A stretch of DNA of 64,000 nt, from positions 18,731,001 to 18,795,000 of the forward strand of contig NC_092673.1 in assembly GCF_964355755.1 (NCBI RefSeq), written 5' to 3'. Shown here one piece after another: positions 20,886 to 32,873 of this stretch. Every line of letters begins with the position of its first letter. Positions within the stretch are counted from its first letter, which is position 1. Origin of the DNA: Antedon mediterranea. Lineage: Eukaryota > Echinodermata > Crinoidea > Comatulida > Antedonidae. The notes beneath the pieces are model-generated. The model made no database searches. It saw only the letters and a list, made by a program, of their open reading frames with translations, and had not been told where the DNA came from. The position numbers and the translations under genes were made by a program.

Positions 20886-21084
20886 GTAATCCACAGGGAT
20901 TTGCTAGTGTAATAGGCTACCATTCTCTGCAGTAAACCATTCTATTTATCAATAATGACAAATATGATTTTTTACTACATTATTTAGCTGTAATTATTGC
21001 TGTTTTTTATATTTACAGATAAACAATTTCACATAATGTCTGTTGTCAGTATTTATAAACTTTATTATTTTTATTCCTTTCCAG

Positions 21085-21192
21085 GATGGGGACACTCCAT
21101 TACATGTACATCTGAGTAAAGTAAATCCTACCTTAGATATACTTACTTGTCTTTTAAATCATAATGCGTCTGCAGCAACATTGCAAAATAAG
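21085..21192 (+). CDS. Ankyrin exon 9 of 10
   Basis: 108 bases, phase 0-0. Carries DGDTPLHVHLSK and NHNASA. Confidence 0.85.
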
Positions 21193-21391
21193 GTAATCCA
21201 CAGGGATTTGCTAGTGTAGTAGGCTACCATTCTCTGCAGTAAACCATTCTATTTATCAATAATGACAAATATGATTTTTTACTACATTATTTAGCTGTAA
21301 TTTTTGCTGTTGTTTATATTGACAGAAAACCAATTTCACATAATGTCTGTTGTCAGTATTTATAAACTTTATTATTTTTATTCCTTTCCAG

Positions 21392-21499
21392 GATGGGGAC
21401 ACTCCATTACATGAGTATCTAAGTACAGTAAATCCTACCTTAGATATAGTGACTTGTCTCTTAAAGCATAATGGATCTGCAGTAACATTGCAAAATAAG
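21392..21499 (+). CDS. Ankyrin exon 10 of 10
   Basis: 108 bases, phase 0-0. The most diverged copy: DGDTPLHEYLSTVNPT, DIVTCLLKHNGSAVT. Followed by one more intron copy with no exon after it. Confidence 0.85.
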
Positions 21500-21809
21500 G
21501 TAATCCACAGGTATTACCTAGTGTAGTAAGCAACCATTCTCTGCAGTAAACCATTCTATTTGTTTATCAATAAGAACAAATAGGATTTTTACCACATTAT
21601 TTAGCTGTAATTATTGCTGTTTTTTATATTTACAGATAAACAATTTCACATAATGTCTGTTGTCAGTATTTATAAACTTCATGATTATGATTATTAGTAT
21701 ATTGGAAATTGACTATACTATAGTTATGTGCTTAAACCATTTGAAACAAACTAAATTGCTCAGAAAGCAAATGACCCCCAGCCAAAAGTAATCTTTGTTC
21801 CCGCTTTTG

Positions 21810-22078
21810 ATTTATTTCTGGTTCCACTCCTGGGTACCCTGATTTCAGTTCCATTTTTAATTTGTCATCAAAAAGAGCAATTATATATAATGTTTATTTC
21901 TGGTTCCGCTCCTGGGTACCCTGATTTCAGTTCCATTTTTAATTTGTCATCAAAAAGAGCAATTATATATAATGTTTATTTCTGGTTCCGCTCCTGGGTA
22001 CCCTGATTTCAGTTCCATTTTGAATTTGTCATCAAAAAGAGCAATTATATATAATGTTTATTTCTGGTTCCACTCCTG
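21810..22078. repeat. 82-bp tandem repeat, just over three copies
   Basis: Units contain TTCTGGTTCCGCTCCTGGG, CCCTGATTTCAG and GAGCAATTATATATAATG. Near-identical, in the intron after the ankyrin array. No coding value seen. Confidence 0.9.
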
Positions 22079-23340
22079 ATTTAAAGTATACAGTTATCCA
22101 TCAAATCAAACATATATCTTTTTTCTTAATGAACAAAAAAAATCTACTTGTAATTTTTTATATTCAGGTGAATTAGTATAATTTTGTTTAAATATTTTTT
22201 ACCATAAAATAAATATATATTGCTCATATGTAGCTGTAAAGATAACAACAATTGAAAATGGTCTAATTAATTATAAATATGAAATAAAATTGGACAACTA
22301 CAGTATGTTGACAAATAATAAAATAGCAAACAAATATGTTTGTGTTATTGTTAACAAAATTAATAGAATCTGATTTTAATAAAAAAGAATTAGTAATTGT
22401 TAATAACCTGCTCCCTCCCTTACCTTCCAAAAAAAATACTTCTGTCAGTATATCCAGCTAATTACAGTTTGAATATGGCCTTAAAGAGATCCTTTTCCAG
22501 ATTTCTTTTTTGCAAACATTTTGCCACAAATGGAAGAGAAATGTAAATAATGTTTAGTTCATAGTGGTTTCCAAAATCTAAAAATGTTTGAGCAATGCAA
22601 TTGGAAAAAGAAATTTAACATGAAATTATTCTTTTCAAACAGTGCCGTATCTTATCTTATGACTTTTTGGAAAAAATGATTCTATAAAGTTGCCAGTTAA
22701 AATGTTATATACTAGTAAGTGCCCACAGATGGTTCTCGAATACATGAACTTTGGTAAATAACTGAAATTGTCTAAGTCGCACTGTATACAAAGCAAATAA
22801 ATACAGATATGATGGAATTTATGTATTCAAATATAATTGTCATCCTGAGAATTACCTTAATTTTGTTTATTGCATGGTATTGTTCACCAAATTCCTATCT
22901 TGGTACATTTGATGATAGGATGGTATAAGGCTTCATGATATGATATGATTTTCATCGAGGCCAATGGTTTAAAATAAATTTTTTATCGTTAATATCTAAC
23001 TTAGCTTAATTATGATATTGGTTTCATTGGGTGTTAAAAATCAGTACTGAAAGTATGTACCAACTTTCTCTACCATTGAGTATAAATTCTAGAAGTTGCA
23101 CTTAATTTACTAAAATTTCCTATTACCTAAATTTATATATAAATTCATTAAACTTCTTATTGGCCTCATATTTTTAATGCTGAACATTTGTTTGTACAAT
23201 TTTATGAAATATGTATTTTATTAATGTTCAAATTTTGTGTTTGATATTGTACAGTAAGTAGATTTAATGATTAATAACTTACATTAAGTAAATAGGCTAA
23301 CAATCACTAGATCTGATCCATGGTAAGATATAGTGACGTA
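22078..23340. repeat. Intronic ~1.2-kb duplication, copy A
   Basis: Aligns in order with 23531-24650 through shared blocks such as CTTCTGTCAGT..TATCCAGCTAATTA, GCAAACATTTTGCCACAAA, GAATTTATGTATTCAAATAT and CTAACAATCACTAGATCTGA. Moderately diverged, so older than the ankyrin exon expansion. Confidence 0.75.
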
Positions 23341-23383
23341 GTGTCTCATTCAGCATGGGGCACCAGTAGCATTGCAAAATAAG
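23327..23383 (+). pseudogene. Relic ankyrin exon
   Basis: Reads gat ata gtg acg TAG tgt ..., then cat ggg gca cca gta gca ttg caa aat aag and a donor GTAAAT. This matches the second half of the ankyrin exons (DIVT..C L..H G A..ALQNK) but carries an in-frame TAG. The first half is gone. Confidence 0.65.
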
Positions 23384-23530
23384 GTAAATGTACAGGGATT
23401 TGCTAGTGTAAAGTGCTGAAGTAAAGCATTCAATGAGAGAAAAAAGTAAGCACATTAACAAAAATCAAATTTGATTAAAACAAACCAAATAAAAAAATAA
23501 CTAAATAGTTATATATGATTTATGATAACT

Positions 23531-24650
23531 GATTTAAAGTGTACAGTTTCCTATCACATAACATAAATATTTAATTTTCTTAATTTTTATATATTCAGTT
23601 ATTAATGAACAATTATTGACAATGGTCTACTTAATTGTAAATATGAAATAAAATGTGACAACTACTATTAAAACAACTAATAAAAATTAATAGAATCTGA
23701 TTTTAATAAAAAATGATTATTAATTAATAATGTGCTCCTTCCCTTATCTTACAAAAAAATGCTTCTGTCAGTCTATCCAGCTAATTATGAACATGGCCTT
23801 AAAGAAATCCTTTTCCAACCTAGGATCTTTTTGTGCAAACATTTTGCCACAAAATGAAGAGAAATGTAAACAATGTTTTGTTAGTTTTCAAAATCTAAAT
23901 TGTTTGAGTAATGCAATTTAAAAAAGAAAGGTAATACGAAATTATTCTTTTCAAACTGAATGCTTTTAAGAAAAGTTCCGTCTCTTATCTTGTGACCTTT
24001 TCGGAAAAATGATTTCTCGTTAAAATATAATATACTAATACTAGTAAGTGCTCACAGATGCTTCTCGAATACATGAACTTTGGTAAATAACTGAAAATTG
24101 CATTGTACACAAGGCAAATATATACAGATATGATGGAATTTATGTATTCAAATATAATTGTCATCCTGAGAATTACCTTAATTTTGTTTATTATATGGTA
24201 TTGTTCACCAAATTCCTGTCTTGGTACATTTGGTGATGGGATGGTATAAGGCTTCATGATATGATATGATCTTCATCGAGGCAAATGATAAATTTGTTTT
24301 GATCGTCAATATAGTACACTGGTTTTCATTAGGTGTTAAAAAATAGTACCAAAAGTATGTACCAACTTTCTCTTCCATTGTGTAAAAATTCTAGAAGTTG
24401 CACTTAATTTACTGAAATTTCCCATTACCTAAATTTATATGTAAATTCATTTAACTGCTTATAATGGCCTCATACATGATGTTTAACATCTAAACATTTG
24501 TTTGTACAATTTTATAAAATATGTATTAAATTATTAATGTTCAAATTTTGTGATTGATATTGTACAGTAAGTAGATTTTAATGATTACTTACATTAAGTA
24601 CTTACATTAAGGCTAACAATCACTAGATCTGATTCATGGTAAGATATTCT
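23531..24650. repeat. Intronic ~1.2-kb duplication, copy B
   Basis: Second copy of 22078-23340 with scattered indels. It ends in the same CTAACAATCACTAGATCTGA block. Confidence 0.75.
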
Positions 24651-24775
24651 ATTTTGTTCTCATTTATCAATAGTCGACAATTATGATTATTTACCACATT
24701 ATTTAGCAGTAATTTTTTGCTATGGTTTGGGTTGACAAAAAAAACCCAATTTCACATAATGTTTGTTGTCAGTAT

Positions 24776-24799
24776 TACACCAGCAACATTGAAAAGAAG
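24776..24799 (+). pseudogene. Relic ankyrin exon end
   Basis: acaccagcaacattg, then aaaagaag and donor GTAATG: the tail of an ankyrin exon, preceded by decayed but recognisable ankyrin-intron sequence (ttagcagtaatttttt..., ttcacataatgtttgttgtcagtatt). Confidence 0.5.
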
Positions 24800-25295
24800 G
24801 TAATGTACAGGGATTATACAGGGATATTTCATTTGTATCTGGATAGTATCCAAATATTATTTGCTTTGAAAGTTTATAGTAAAACTATTTGTTGTTATGG
24901 CTCAAACATTTTAACACATCTACCTACTGTTCCAAAGTAAACTTTTATTAAATTTATCTCTCTCTCTCTCTCTCCTCCATCTTTCAATGTTGAAGGCGGT
25001 AGACTATAAACGGCAGCGCTTAAGTTTTGGTTTGGATACAGGAGTTGGCGCACTGTACAAATTGATGTCATTTATTGGCAAATAGTAATTTCTATTCACG
25101 TCCTTATTTACAACCAATGTTAAAAAATAGTAAATCTATGTATTATCACGTGATGCTCTTTCATCCAATCTCTAGATGGTAAATGTTTGAGCCATGATAT
25201 AATACTGTATGTATGTGATGCATAATTAAAGTGTGTTATATTGTATATCAATAATTTCTCAAAACTACTAATAACTAAACCCATTTTTTTAATAG

Positions 25296-25380
25296 GATGG
25301 AAATACACCTGTCTCTCTTTTAGAAAGTAACAGGCTGATAAGTGACCAAAGAAAAACTGAAATTTTAAACTTCTTAGAAG
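25296..25380 (+). CDS. Large gene: last ankyrin repeat exon
   Basis: Acceptor ttttttaatag, donor GTAAGT. Encodes DGNTPVSLLESN then RLISDQRKTEILNFLE, an ankyrin repeat (DGNTP..LLES) with a capping helix. Starts in phase 0 and ends in phase 1, switching to the phase-1 exons downstream. Confidence 0.8.
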
Positions 25381-25713
25381 GTAAGTGAAGTTTTAATTAT
25401 TCAAATTCTAGGATCAACTAGTTTCATTGCAAACGATAAAAATTTTACTTCTCGTCCCAAGTGAAGAAGAATGTCCAGATAAAAAAAATTAACATTTATG
25501 ATATATCATTCACAGGTTTATTATAGATTAAATAATTCAGTGGGATAGTAGTATACATGGAAGTTGTGATATGTTGCAAGATGTAAAAACCTAATTTTTT
25601 ATGATTTGAAAATTGCAAATAAATTAGAAAAAATATTTTGCCATTAATACGATAAAAATAACACAAAAACGCAAACTTTAAAATTCCTTTGAAATAAAAA
25701 TATTAAATAAATC

Positions 25714-25790
25714 ATTTTTCAAATCAAATCAATCTCTTTATTCAATACATCAAAACAATACACATAACAAAAATAAAGAGATTTTAATGA
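25714..25790 (-). mobile_element. Short 3' end of a LINE, reverse orientation
   Basis: The minus strand reads ...gaataaagagattgatttgatttga, the same style of end (AATAAAG then a TTGAA/TTGAT tail) as the intact LINE at 6500-6537. A short, 5'-truncated relic. Confidence 0.4.
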
Positions 25791-26589
25791 TGATGATGAT
25801 TTTAAGATGAAAGGGACCTCCAATAAACCTCAAGGGGCTTTTGATATTAGGCTTTACTTTAAACTAGTTACAATAATCGGACGGGGGACATGCATTGTTA
25901 AGGAATATTTGAACTTTATTAATTGCATGTAAATGTAGATTTTTTTTTTTTAATGTAATCTATTTTATATATAATGCTATGTACAATTGGTATTCGTATT
26001 CAAGGCAAACAATTTACGATAGGAGGCGATAAATATTGAATATAAAAATCTAATCTTGTTAAATCCCAGTTTTTGTTTCCACAATGGATGAATTTCCTTC
26101 ACACATTTTAAAGCCTGCTTAAGAATACTATTTTTCTGTATGTAAAATTAAACATAATGCGTAATGTATTTTACCTTCACTCTTACAATTGTATTATCTT
26201 ATACCAGGGGTGGATCTAGTCATTTTTATTTGAACTTTATTAAGTGCATATAAATGTAAATGTAGATTATAATTTTTTTTTTAGATTGCCGATGTGGACC
26301 AAACAATTTTTTTTTTCTAGACGCCCGGAAATAGCATCTGAAGCGTTTTGGCCGTTCGATTCTTTTAGCTCATTTTCCTGTAAAATCGTTGTATGTAAAT
26401 GGGTGGCGCGTCAATAACATTTAAAAGAATATACGACCCCCTCACCCCCCCCCCCCCCTAATTTTCCCCTGTATGTAACTTTCCAAGCAAATAGCACAAT
26501 GCAAAGCAATACGGAGCAGTTAAATTATTGAAAAATTGAGCTTCAGAAAACAATAATACTATTAGTACACACAGAATAATAGAATATTA

Positions 26590-26781
26590 TACAGATATTG
26601 CCTGCTTTGAGGTAAAATATAAGATTTGACCTCCCTGAGGGAATGATATTTTGTTCAAGGGAATAATACATTTCCAAAAGCGCATAGTGCTGAGGGAAAT
26701 ATATTCTATCGAACTAGATATCATTCCCCGCGGGATGTCAAATCTTACATTTTACCGATATAAAAGGCGATATCTGTTATA
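26590..26781. mobile_element. Foldback element (long inverted repeat)
   Basis: The left arm (ACAGATATTGCC, GGTAAAATATAAGATTTGAC, GGGAATGATAT) is matched in reverse by the right arm (ATATCATTCCCC, GTCAAATCTTACATTTTACC, GGCGATATCTGT). Nearly the whole 190 bp can fold into one hairpin. Confidence 0.75.
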
Positions 26782-26959
26782 TTATATAGCCAACAACAAG
26801 TTAAATATTTACTGGGTCGGGTAGCTAGGCCTCCTTTATGTAATAAGCCTGCCTAGTTAGGCGTTGCATTCACCTTATCTTGCGAAGAATAATATACAGA
26901 TAATTACTAATTAATGATTCCTTGGCAATAAAATATTCACTTAGGCCTAGGTTGTTTAA

Positions 26960-28575
26960 ATTAACAGAAGAATTTCCATCAATAAGCCTACATTAATAGT
27001 AATTGAAGAATTTTATGAAGAACTCTATCAAAGCAGCCAGTCAGTGGACCTTCAATTATCCATAGACTCGGAAGAAATTCCAGACATCACATATTGGGAG
27101 GTGCAGCATGCAGTCAAAAACATGAAACGAGGGAAAGCACCAGGACCAGATAACATTTTAATTGACACAATCAAAGAGGGGGAGGACGTCATTGCTAAGA
27201 AGCTGGCGAAGCTATACACAGCTTGCTTACATCAGGGGAAAGTGCCAGAGAAGTGGAAAGAATCTAACATGATCATCCTTTTAAAGAAAGGGGACAAGAG
27301 GGATCTCAAAAACTACAGACCTATTAGTCTTCTTTCAAACATATACAAGTCAAGTTGTTTACAAGAATCCTGACAAATCGAATGGAAAATTCACTTGATA
27401 GCCACCAACCCAGAGGACAAGCAGGGTTTAGGAGTGGTTTTTCTACCATGGATCAACTGAACCAGCTCAAAGAAAAATGCCAAGAATACAACAAACCACT
27501 TTGTATGGCCTTCATAGACTATGAAAAGGCATTTGATTCAGTGGAGACACAGTCAGTTCTAAAAGCTCTGCAAGATCAGGGAATTCATTATAAGTACATT
27601 AACCTACTCAAGGACATCTACACCAACTGCACTACCACAGTTACGATTCACAAACCAAGCGAGAAAATCCACATAAAGAAGGGTGTCCGACAAGGCGATA
27701 CAATTTCACAAAACCGTTTACAGCTTGTTTGGAAGGCATATTTCGCTCACTGGAATGGGAGGATAAAGGAGGGAATATCAATGGAGGAAAATTTTATCAT
27801 TTGAGGTTTGCAGATGACATTGTTGTCCTGGGAGAGCAAATCAGTGAAGTGGAGGATATGCTTAAAGACCTTGCCAATGCCAGCAAATGCTGTGGATTGA
27901 AAATGAATATGAAGAAAACAAAAGTTATGGCAAATTCCATGGTACCTCATGGTTCTGTGACTGTTAATGGCAATAAAATTGATGAAGTAAATGAATATAT
28001 CTATCTGGGGCAGAGATTTAGCCTGAGAGAAAAGAATCAAGAACAGGAGATAAAGAGGAGAATCAGATTGGGCTGGTGCCAATATGGTAAACTGAGCAAC
28101 ATCATGAGAGGGGAAATCCCGTTAAGCCTAAAAAGAAAGATCTGTAATCAATGCGTGTTACCAACCATGACATATGGAGCTGCGACCTGGGCACTGTCAA
28201 ATAAAATGGAAAAGAAAATAGCAGCAGCACAGCACAACATGGAAAGAAATATGCTCGGAATCACATATAAAGACAGAAAAACAAATGAATGGGTGAGAAA
28301 ACAAACACAAGTTCAAGACATGAACTATCAAATTAAGTAAGTGGAAGTGGGCTGGACATATCAGTAGGAGAAGAGACAATAGATGGCCTTCGCTAATGAC
28401 ATCATGGAGACCGATGGATGGGAGTAGAAATAGAGGAAGACAAAGAGTGAGATGGCAAGATGAAATAGACAAGTATTGGGGTACAGTGCAGTGGCAGGGA
28501 GCAGCTAGAGATCGTGCACTGTGGCAGAAACATGCTGAGGCTTTTGTCCAACAGTGGACTGACAACGGCTGATGA
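26960..28575 (+). pseudogene. 5'-truncated, frameshifted RTE-type LINE
   Basis: Reverse transcriptase pieces lie in three overlapping frames: 27044-27373 (GKAPGPDNI, YRPISLLSNIYK), 27355-27804 (AFIDYEKAFDSVE, KKGVRQGDTIS) and 27729-28340 (LRFADDIVV). The catalytic Asp and FADD are still visible, but frameshifts near 27350 and 27715 break the protein. The end, ctgatgatgaatagtaataat, fits the simple-repeat ends of RTE elements. It lies in the intron between 25380 and 29739 and is dead. Confidence 0.85.
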
Positions 28576-28779
28576 TGAATAGTAATAATATTATTATCAG
28601 GTAGGCCGAATAAATAATAATTCGTCTTCTTTGGGGACAGCGCGCTGCCCGTACCAGGTTACTACCATGAGTATTGACCAATAACAAACGATCTTTCATC
28701 GTGTCTAGGGAGGGCTAATAACAAATGAGGGCGCTATATATGCATAGTTTAAATAGTTTAGTTTATTAATTTCTTCAAG

Positions 28780-28860
28780 CAAGTTGCGTGGCGCAACGGA
28801 TGAAGCGTTGTCTTGTAATGGTGTGACTAATCTTTGCAAGTTCAAGTCTCAGTAGATGAC
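28780..28860 (+). repeat. tRNA-like (SINE-like) sequence
   Basis: A box TGGCGCAACGG and B box GTTCAAGTC are present with tRNA-like spacing. The loop CTTGTAA would give a Thr-type TGT anticodon, but the stems pair poorly. Probably a decayed tRNA-derived SINE head. Confidence 0.45.
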
Positions 28861-29738
28861 TTTTGTTTATTTATCGCAAAATTTGAGTGTTTCCACACGA
28901 AAATTACACTATATCAATATCTTCGTATTCGAGAAATTACTGGATTTTATATGTTTAATGACAGGGACACGATAATTACGCGAAAATTACTCAGTCAATA
29001 TCATCATAATCGAGTATATATACAATTTACAATCCTCGCAGTGGTAGTCATGTGATGCAGTTTCAACCAATCACGTTCACGTATTTACATAGGCTGTAAT
29101 ATAAATAAATATTTGGCCTTGGTTTGGTGGTACTGTTAGTAGGACTAACTAAAAAGAAAACCAAAACTGAATTTGAAACTTAAAGTTTCAAACTTTTATA
29201 GGCTAAGACCAATCATATAAACTTAAGTCCCATTATGGGCAATTGCAGTTGAGTTTTACAAACAGTGTTAAAGGCAATTCAACTTCAGTGGAAATAAAAT
29301 GTACTTAAGTCAAATGTTTTGTACTTAAGTTGAATACAATTGTACTTCAGTGCAATGTATTTGGCTTAAGTTTAACTTGGAGGTAACTGATAAAATTGCT
29401 TGCCATATAGCAGTGATGCCTTATCTTTGGTTCGCAGCGTGTGATTGTTATACTGAATTCTGTGTGTATAATGTTAATAAATGTTTTGAATTTTCAATTA
29501 TGTATACTGTTCAAATATGAGTGAGATATTCTTGTTTTTGTGTACTAGTCCCCCTCCCACAATACTTGACCCCTCTCAAATTTAGCGCTTGATGCGCCCC
29601 TGCTTCAATAGGATCAAATCCCCCTTGTCGTCCCCCTCCCCAATGATCTGTGTCATGAATATATAAAAGTGTTGCCGAGTTGACGTGACTTTTTATATAA
29701 AATTATATGTAATTGTTTTGTTTTTGGTAATGTTTCAG

Positions 29739-29807
29739 ATTTACCAAGTCCTGTTAGTGATCAATTTCAAACACAATTTGAGAAACTAAAGGTTCAAAAA
29801 CAGAATG
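29739..29807 (+). CDS. Large gene: linker exon (SPVSDQFQTQ type)
   Basis: Acceptor ggtaatgtttcag, donor GTGAGT, phase 1-1, 69 bases. Encodes DLPSPVSDQFQTQFEKLKV and then QKQN. Its SP-V-x-(D/E)-x-FQTQ core recurs in the exons at 48868, 49186 and 50977, so the gene has reused this module. Confidence 0.7.
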
Positions 29808-31179
29808 GTGAGTTACAGTGTGTTATATGCATACATATGATTGCAGATTTAGAAAATGCAATGAAATAATAGGAATAAAGATTATTTCAATTTATTTCCA
29901 AAATATTATAACATAAAACTAATTTGTTAATAAATATAATTGCATATGTAAATACATTGTAAAGTAGTTCAGTCATGTGGAGTCGAGTCATACGTTCTAT
30001 TTAATCAATTTATCAATCTTATGAAATTAATTTACGTTCATCATATCTAGAAAGTAAAAAGTCTAAACATAATTTAAAAACACAGTGTAAATATCTACAA
30101 TAGAATGAGTATTGTATATACTGTTCATATAATTATGAATAAGCTGGTGTGGTGTTGATACACAACAGAAACTGGCCATGAAAAGCTTTTTTGTTATGTA
30201 ACTTTGCTATAACTATAATATATAAATCATTTCTGCATGGTATAAATAAACACATGTGTATTGTGGTAGGAGACTGCATACAAATGAAATCACAGACAGG
30301 TTCTTTACTTCATTCGATATATATAATTTATTATCTGGAACATCAAGTCACATTCATACATACAGATGTTCAATATAGTTACGACAGTATCTGGATCATT
30401 TCACATTCATATATACAGAGATGTTCAATATAGTTATAACAGTATCTGAATCGTTTCACATTCATATATACAGATGTTCACTAATCAGCGTATACGAAGA
30501 TTTAAGCACAAAACAACAATGTACAGGATTACAAATTCAGTCAAACCCAAACCAAAAACCCCTTGAGTCATCTGTCAAATAAATGGAAGTTCACCGGCTC
30601 CGAGCAAACCAATCTTCTCCGAGCAAACCAATCTTCATATCATATCTATCCATAAACCTATTACAATATCATAAAAGAATTCATCATTATTTACCTTATA
30701 CAGTAGTAAAATAACACTATCAATTACAAGAACGGGAACGTCCCATTCCGCCGCCATGTTCTGTAACTAGCATACCTACAGTATGCACACACGTGTGAAT
30801 GACCATACATCATAATAACCATAATAAACCACATATAATATCACTTTCCTAGTTAATTAACATGGCAAATATAAGTATAGCAAGATTATCAATCAATCAC
30901 AGTATCTTAGGGTATTCTACTATGATTTCAATGCAGGTTATCTACAATATATTTCAACGTACGAAAACTACGCAGAAACCTTGTACATGTACCCTTATAT
31001 AGTACAGTACCAAAAATACATCCGCGGCATAATATAGTTCAGTAAATACCGCCCTCCCACAGTATGATACATCAGGTTGAAATAAAAGAATTTGCATTGT
31101 GTAATGAAGACAATTGTGACAATGGCTATTTATCAAATACCATTAAAGTAATATCTTACAGTAGATTTCTATTCTGCAG
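29808..31179. other. Intron without recognised elements
   Basis: AT-rich. It holds a ~58-bp tandem repeat with two to three copies at 30345-30482 (CACATTCATATATACAGA..TGTTCAATATAGTTA..ACAGTATCTG) and a short duplication at 30600-30635 (TCCGAGCAAACCAATCTTC). The antisense frame across 30954-31136 has no support. Confidence 0.55.
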
Positions 31180-31703
31180 ATCAAATTAAGGAAGTGTTTG
31201 TGGGATCTGCTGGTGATGTGCTTCATCTTGAGGAGGCAGACATCAAGTTGGAGATACATTCTGAAGCAATTAAAGTGGAGAAAGTTAAAGTATCACTAGA
31301 AAATTGTTTTGAGGAAACAGACATGCCTGTACTTCATCCTCATGAAACCATTATATCACCTATTGTTAAATGTGGACCAGAAGGCACCAGCTTCAACAAG
31401 CCCATTTCATTGTCATTTCCACACGATGCTGTAAATGAAGAGAATTGGGAATTTAGTCTACTTGTTAAAGATCGCATTGAAGATGAATGGAAACAAATTG
31501 AAAAGGATAAAAAGGACATACAGTTTACTTTTAAAAACGGTCGATGTTGTATAACATTAAATCATTTCAGTTTTTATGCACTAAAGGGTCATGTAAGAAA
31601 TTTCTTTGGTAAGAAAAGAATGTTGTTAGGAGTTTTTGGAAAGATGCTTGCAAATGATGAATATCAACTTCAAACAAGACTTTTTAAGCCGTCAGATAAA
31701 CAG
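31180..31703 (+). CDS. Large gene: ZU5 domain exon with HFS motif
   Basis: Acceptor tattctgcag, donor GTAATT, phase 1 to 0, 524 bases. The first ~45 codons are a lead-in, then the ZU5 core: ETIISPIVKCGPEGTSFNKP is the ZU5 hallmark (S-P-x-V-x-C-G-P-x-G-x-x-F-x-x-P), followed by ISLSFPHDAV. Near its end comes CITLNHFSFYALKG, with H-F-S at 31563-31571. In PIDD an HFS motif at this place is the self-cleavage site, and NLRP1 and CARD8 FIIND domains also cut before a Ser. The last ~40 codons begin the UPA domain. Self-cleavage here is inferred. Confidence 0.85.
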
Positions 31704-32175
31704 GTAATTACTATTTGTTGTTAAACTGTGTTTAAATAAAGTAGTTCTTAATTTACTTACATTAACAAAATATTGTCAAAATATAGATATAATAAATAGT
31801 TGCTTTGTCATCTTATATTTGGTCAATAACATTAACCTAGAGTAGTTAATTTGGCATAATATTTATTCTCTTATTTTTATATGCCTTAAAATTATACAGT
31901 GTGAACAAATGCATTTTCTTGACACCTACCTTCAGACCTGGGGATTCACAGGCACTAAATTTGAGCTAACTTATGACATATTTACGGCAGAAAATTCAAA
32001 ATTATTTAAAAAATGATATTAATAAATCGTGTATTGAATTGATTCCTGATCATTATAAAATATGCTGTAAAGAAGTAAACATGATGATTGCATTGTACAC
32101 TTCCCTCATATAATTAATAAACTAATATACACAGTCACAAATAACATTAAGTATATGTATATATATATATTTCAG

Positions 32176-32310
32176 AGGATAATAGAAGAGCACAAAGAAA
32201 TCAGTGAGAAGCCTTTAATAACACCAGTAGATATACTATCTATGTATAAGGACATGAACATTACTGTAGCAGTATCAGAACAGGAATGGAAAGTTCATGA
32301 GAAAAAAAAA
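32176..32310 (+). CDS. Large gene: UPA domain, first part
   Basis: Acceptor tatatatttcag, donor GTAGGA after AAA, phase 0-0, 45 codons. Encodes RIIEEHKEIS, KPLITPVDILSMYKDMNITV and EQEWKVHEKKK. Joined to the next exon it gives EWKVHEKKKTVTAEYLWRGT, the usual UPA ending before its last strands. Without splicing the frame reads on for 35 codons to TGA at 32413. Confidence 0.75.
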
Positions 32311-32488
32311 GTAGGAATATCAATATTTTTAGTAGATTGGCATGGTAAAGAATTATGCATTAAACATGTTTTTGCAGGGATACCACATAACTTGAGAATT
32401 CATAATGATAATTGATCAATAAATAAAATCTCTATTGCTATCCATATATTTAGCATACTGGATCACGATACTGAGTTAAGATCTTTAA

Positions 32489-32632
32489 CTCTGTCTACAC
32501 TGTCAAACTAGTTTGACAAAAAAAGTGTGATATATACAAATATGGTAGTGATATGCCCAAAAATGGTAGTGATATGACATCATCTTGTCCATATATAGGC
32601 ACATTTTGTTTGATAGTGTAGACAGAGCTTTA
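32489..32632. mobile_element. Short palindromic MITE (AGCTCTGTCTACAC ends), copy 2
   Basis: ACTCTGTCTACACT at the left and AGTGTAGACAGAGC at the right, with TTTA directly repeated at both ends. The core shares GGTAGTGATATGACATCAT with the copy at 17142. It lies in the UPA intron. Confidence 0.7.
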
Positions 32633-32873
32633 GAATAAAAATGCTGTCTTTTGATTAGTCTCGTTGGAGGATGCACACTTTTAATTGCAGTTAGCCATTT
32701 TTGTATTTCTCATTGAGAGAAAAACTCTTTGAATGAAAGCATTATCATAACATATAACACATAACATTATAAACAAAATTATTTTAAAAAAAATGTATTC
32801 ACCAAAGCAATCAATTTAACTACAGTGCCTTTGAGCTGTAACTTTTTATCTCCTGGCTCCTTTTTTCCCTTAG

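Noticed and set aside
24722-24940. Short frame of 72 codons
   Set aside because: Spans decayed ankyrin intron and exon relic; no independent support.
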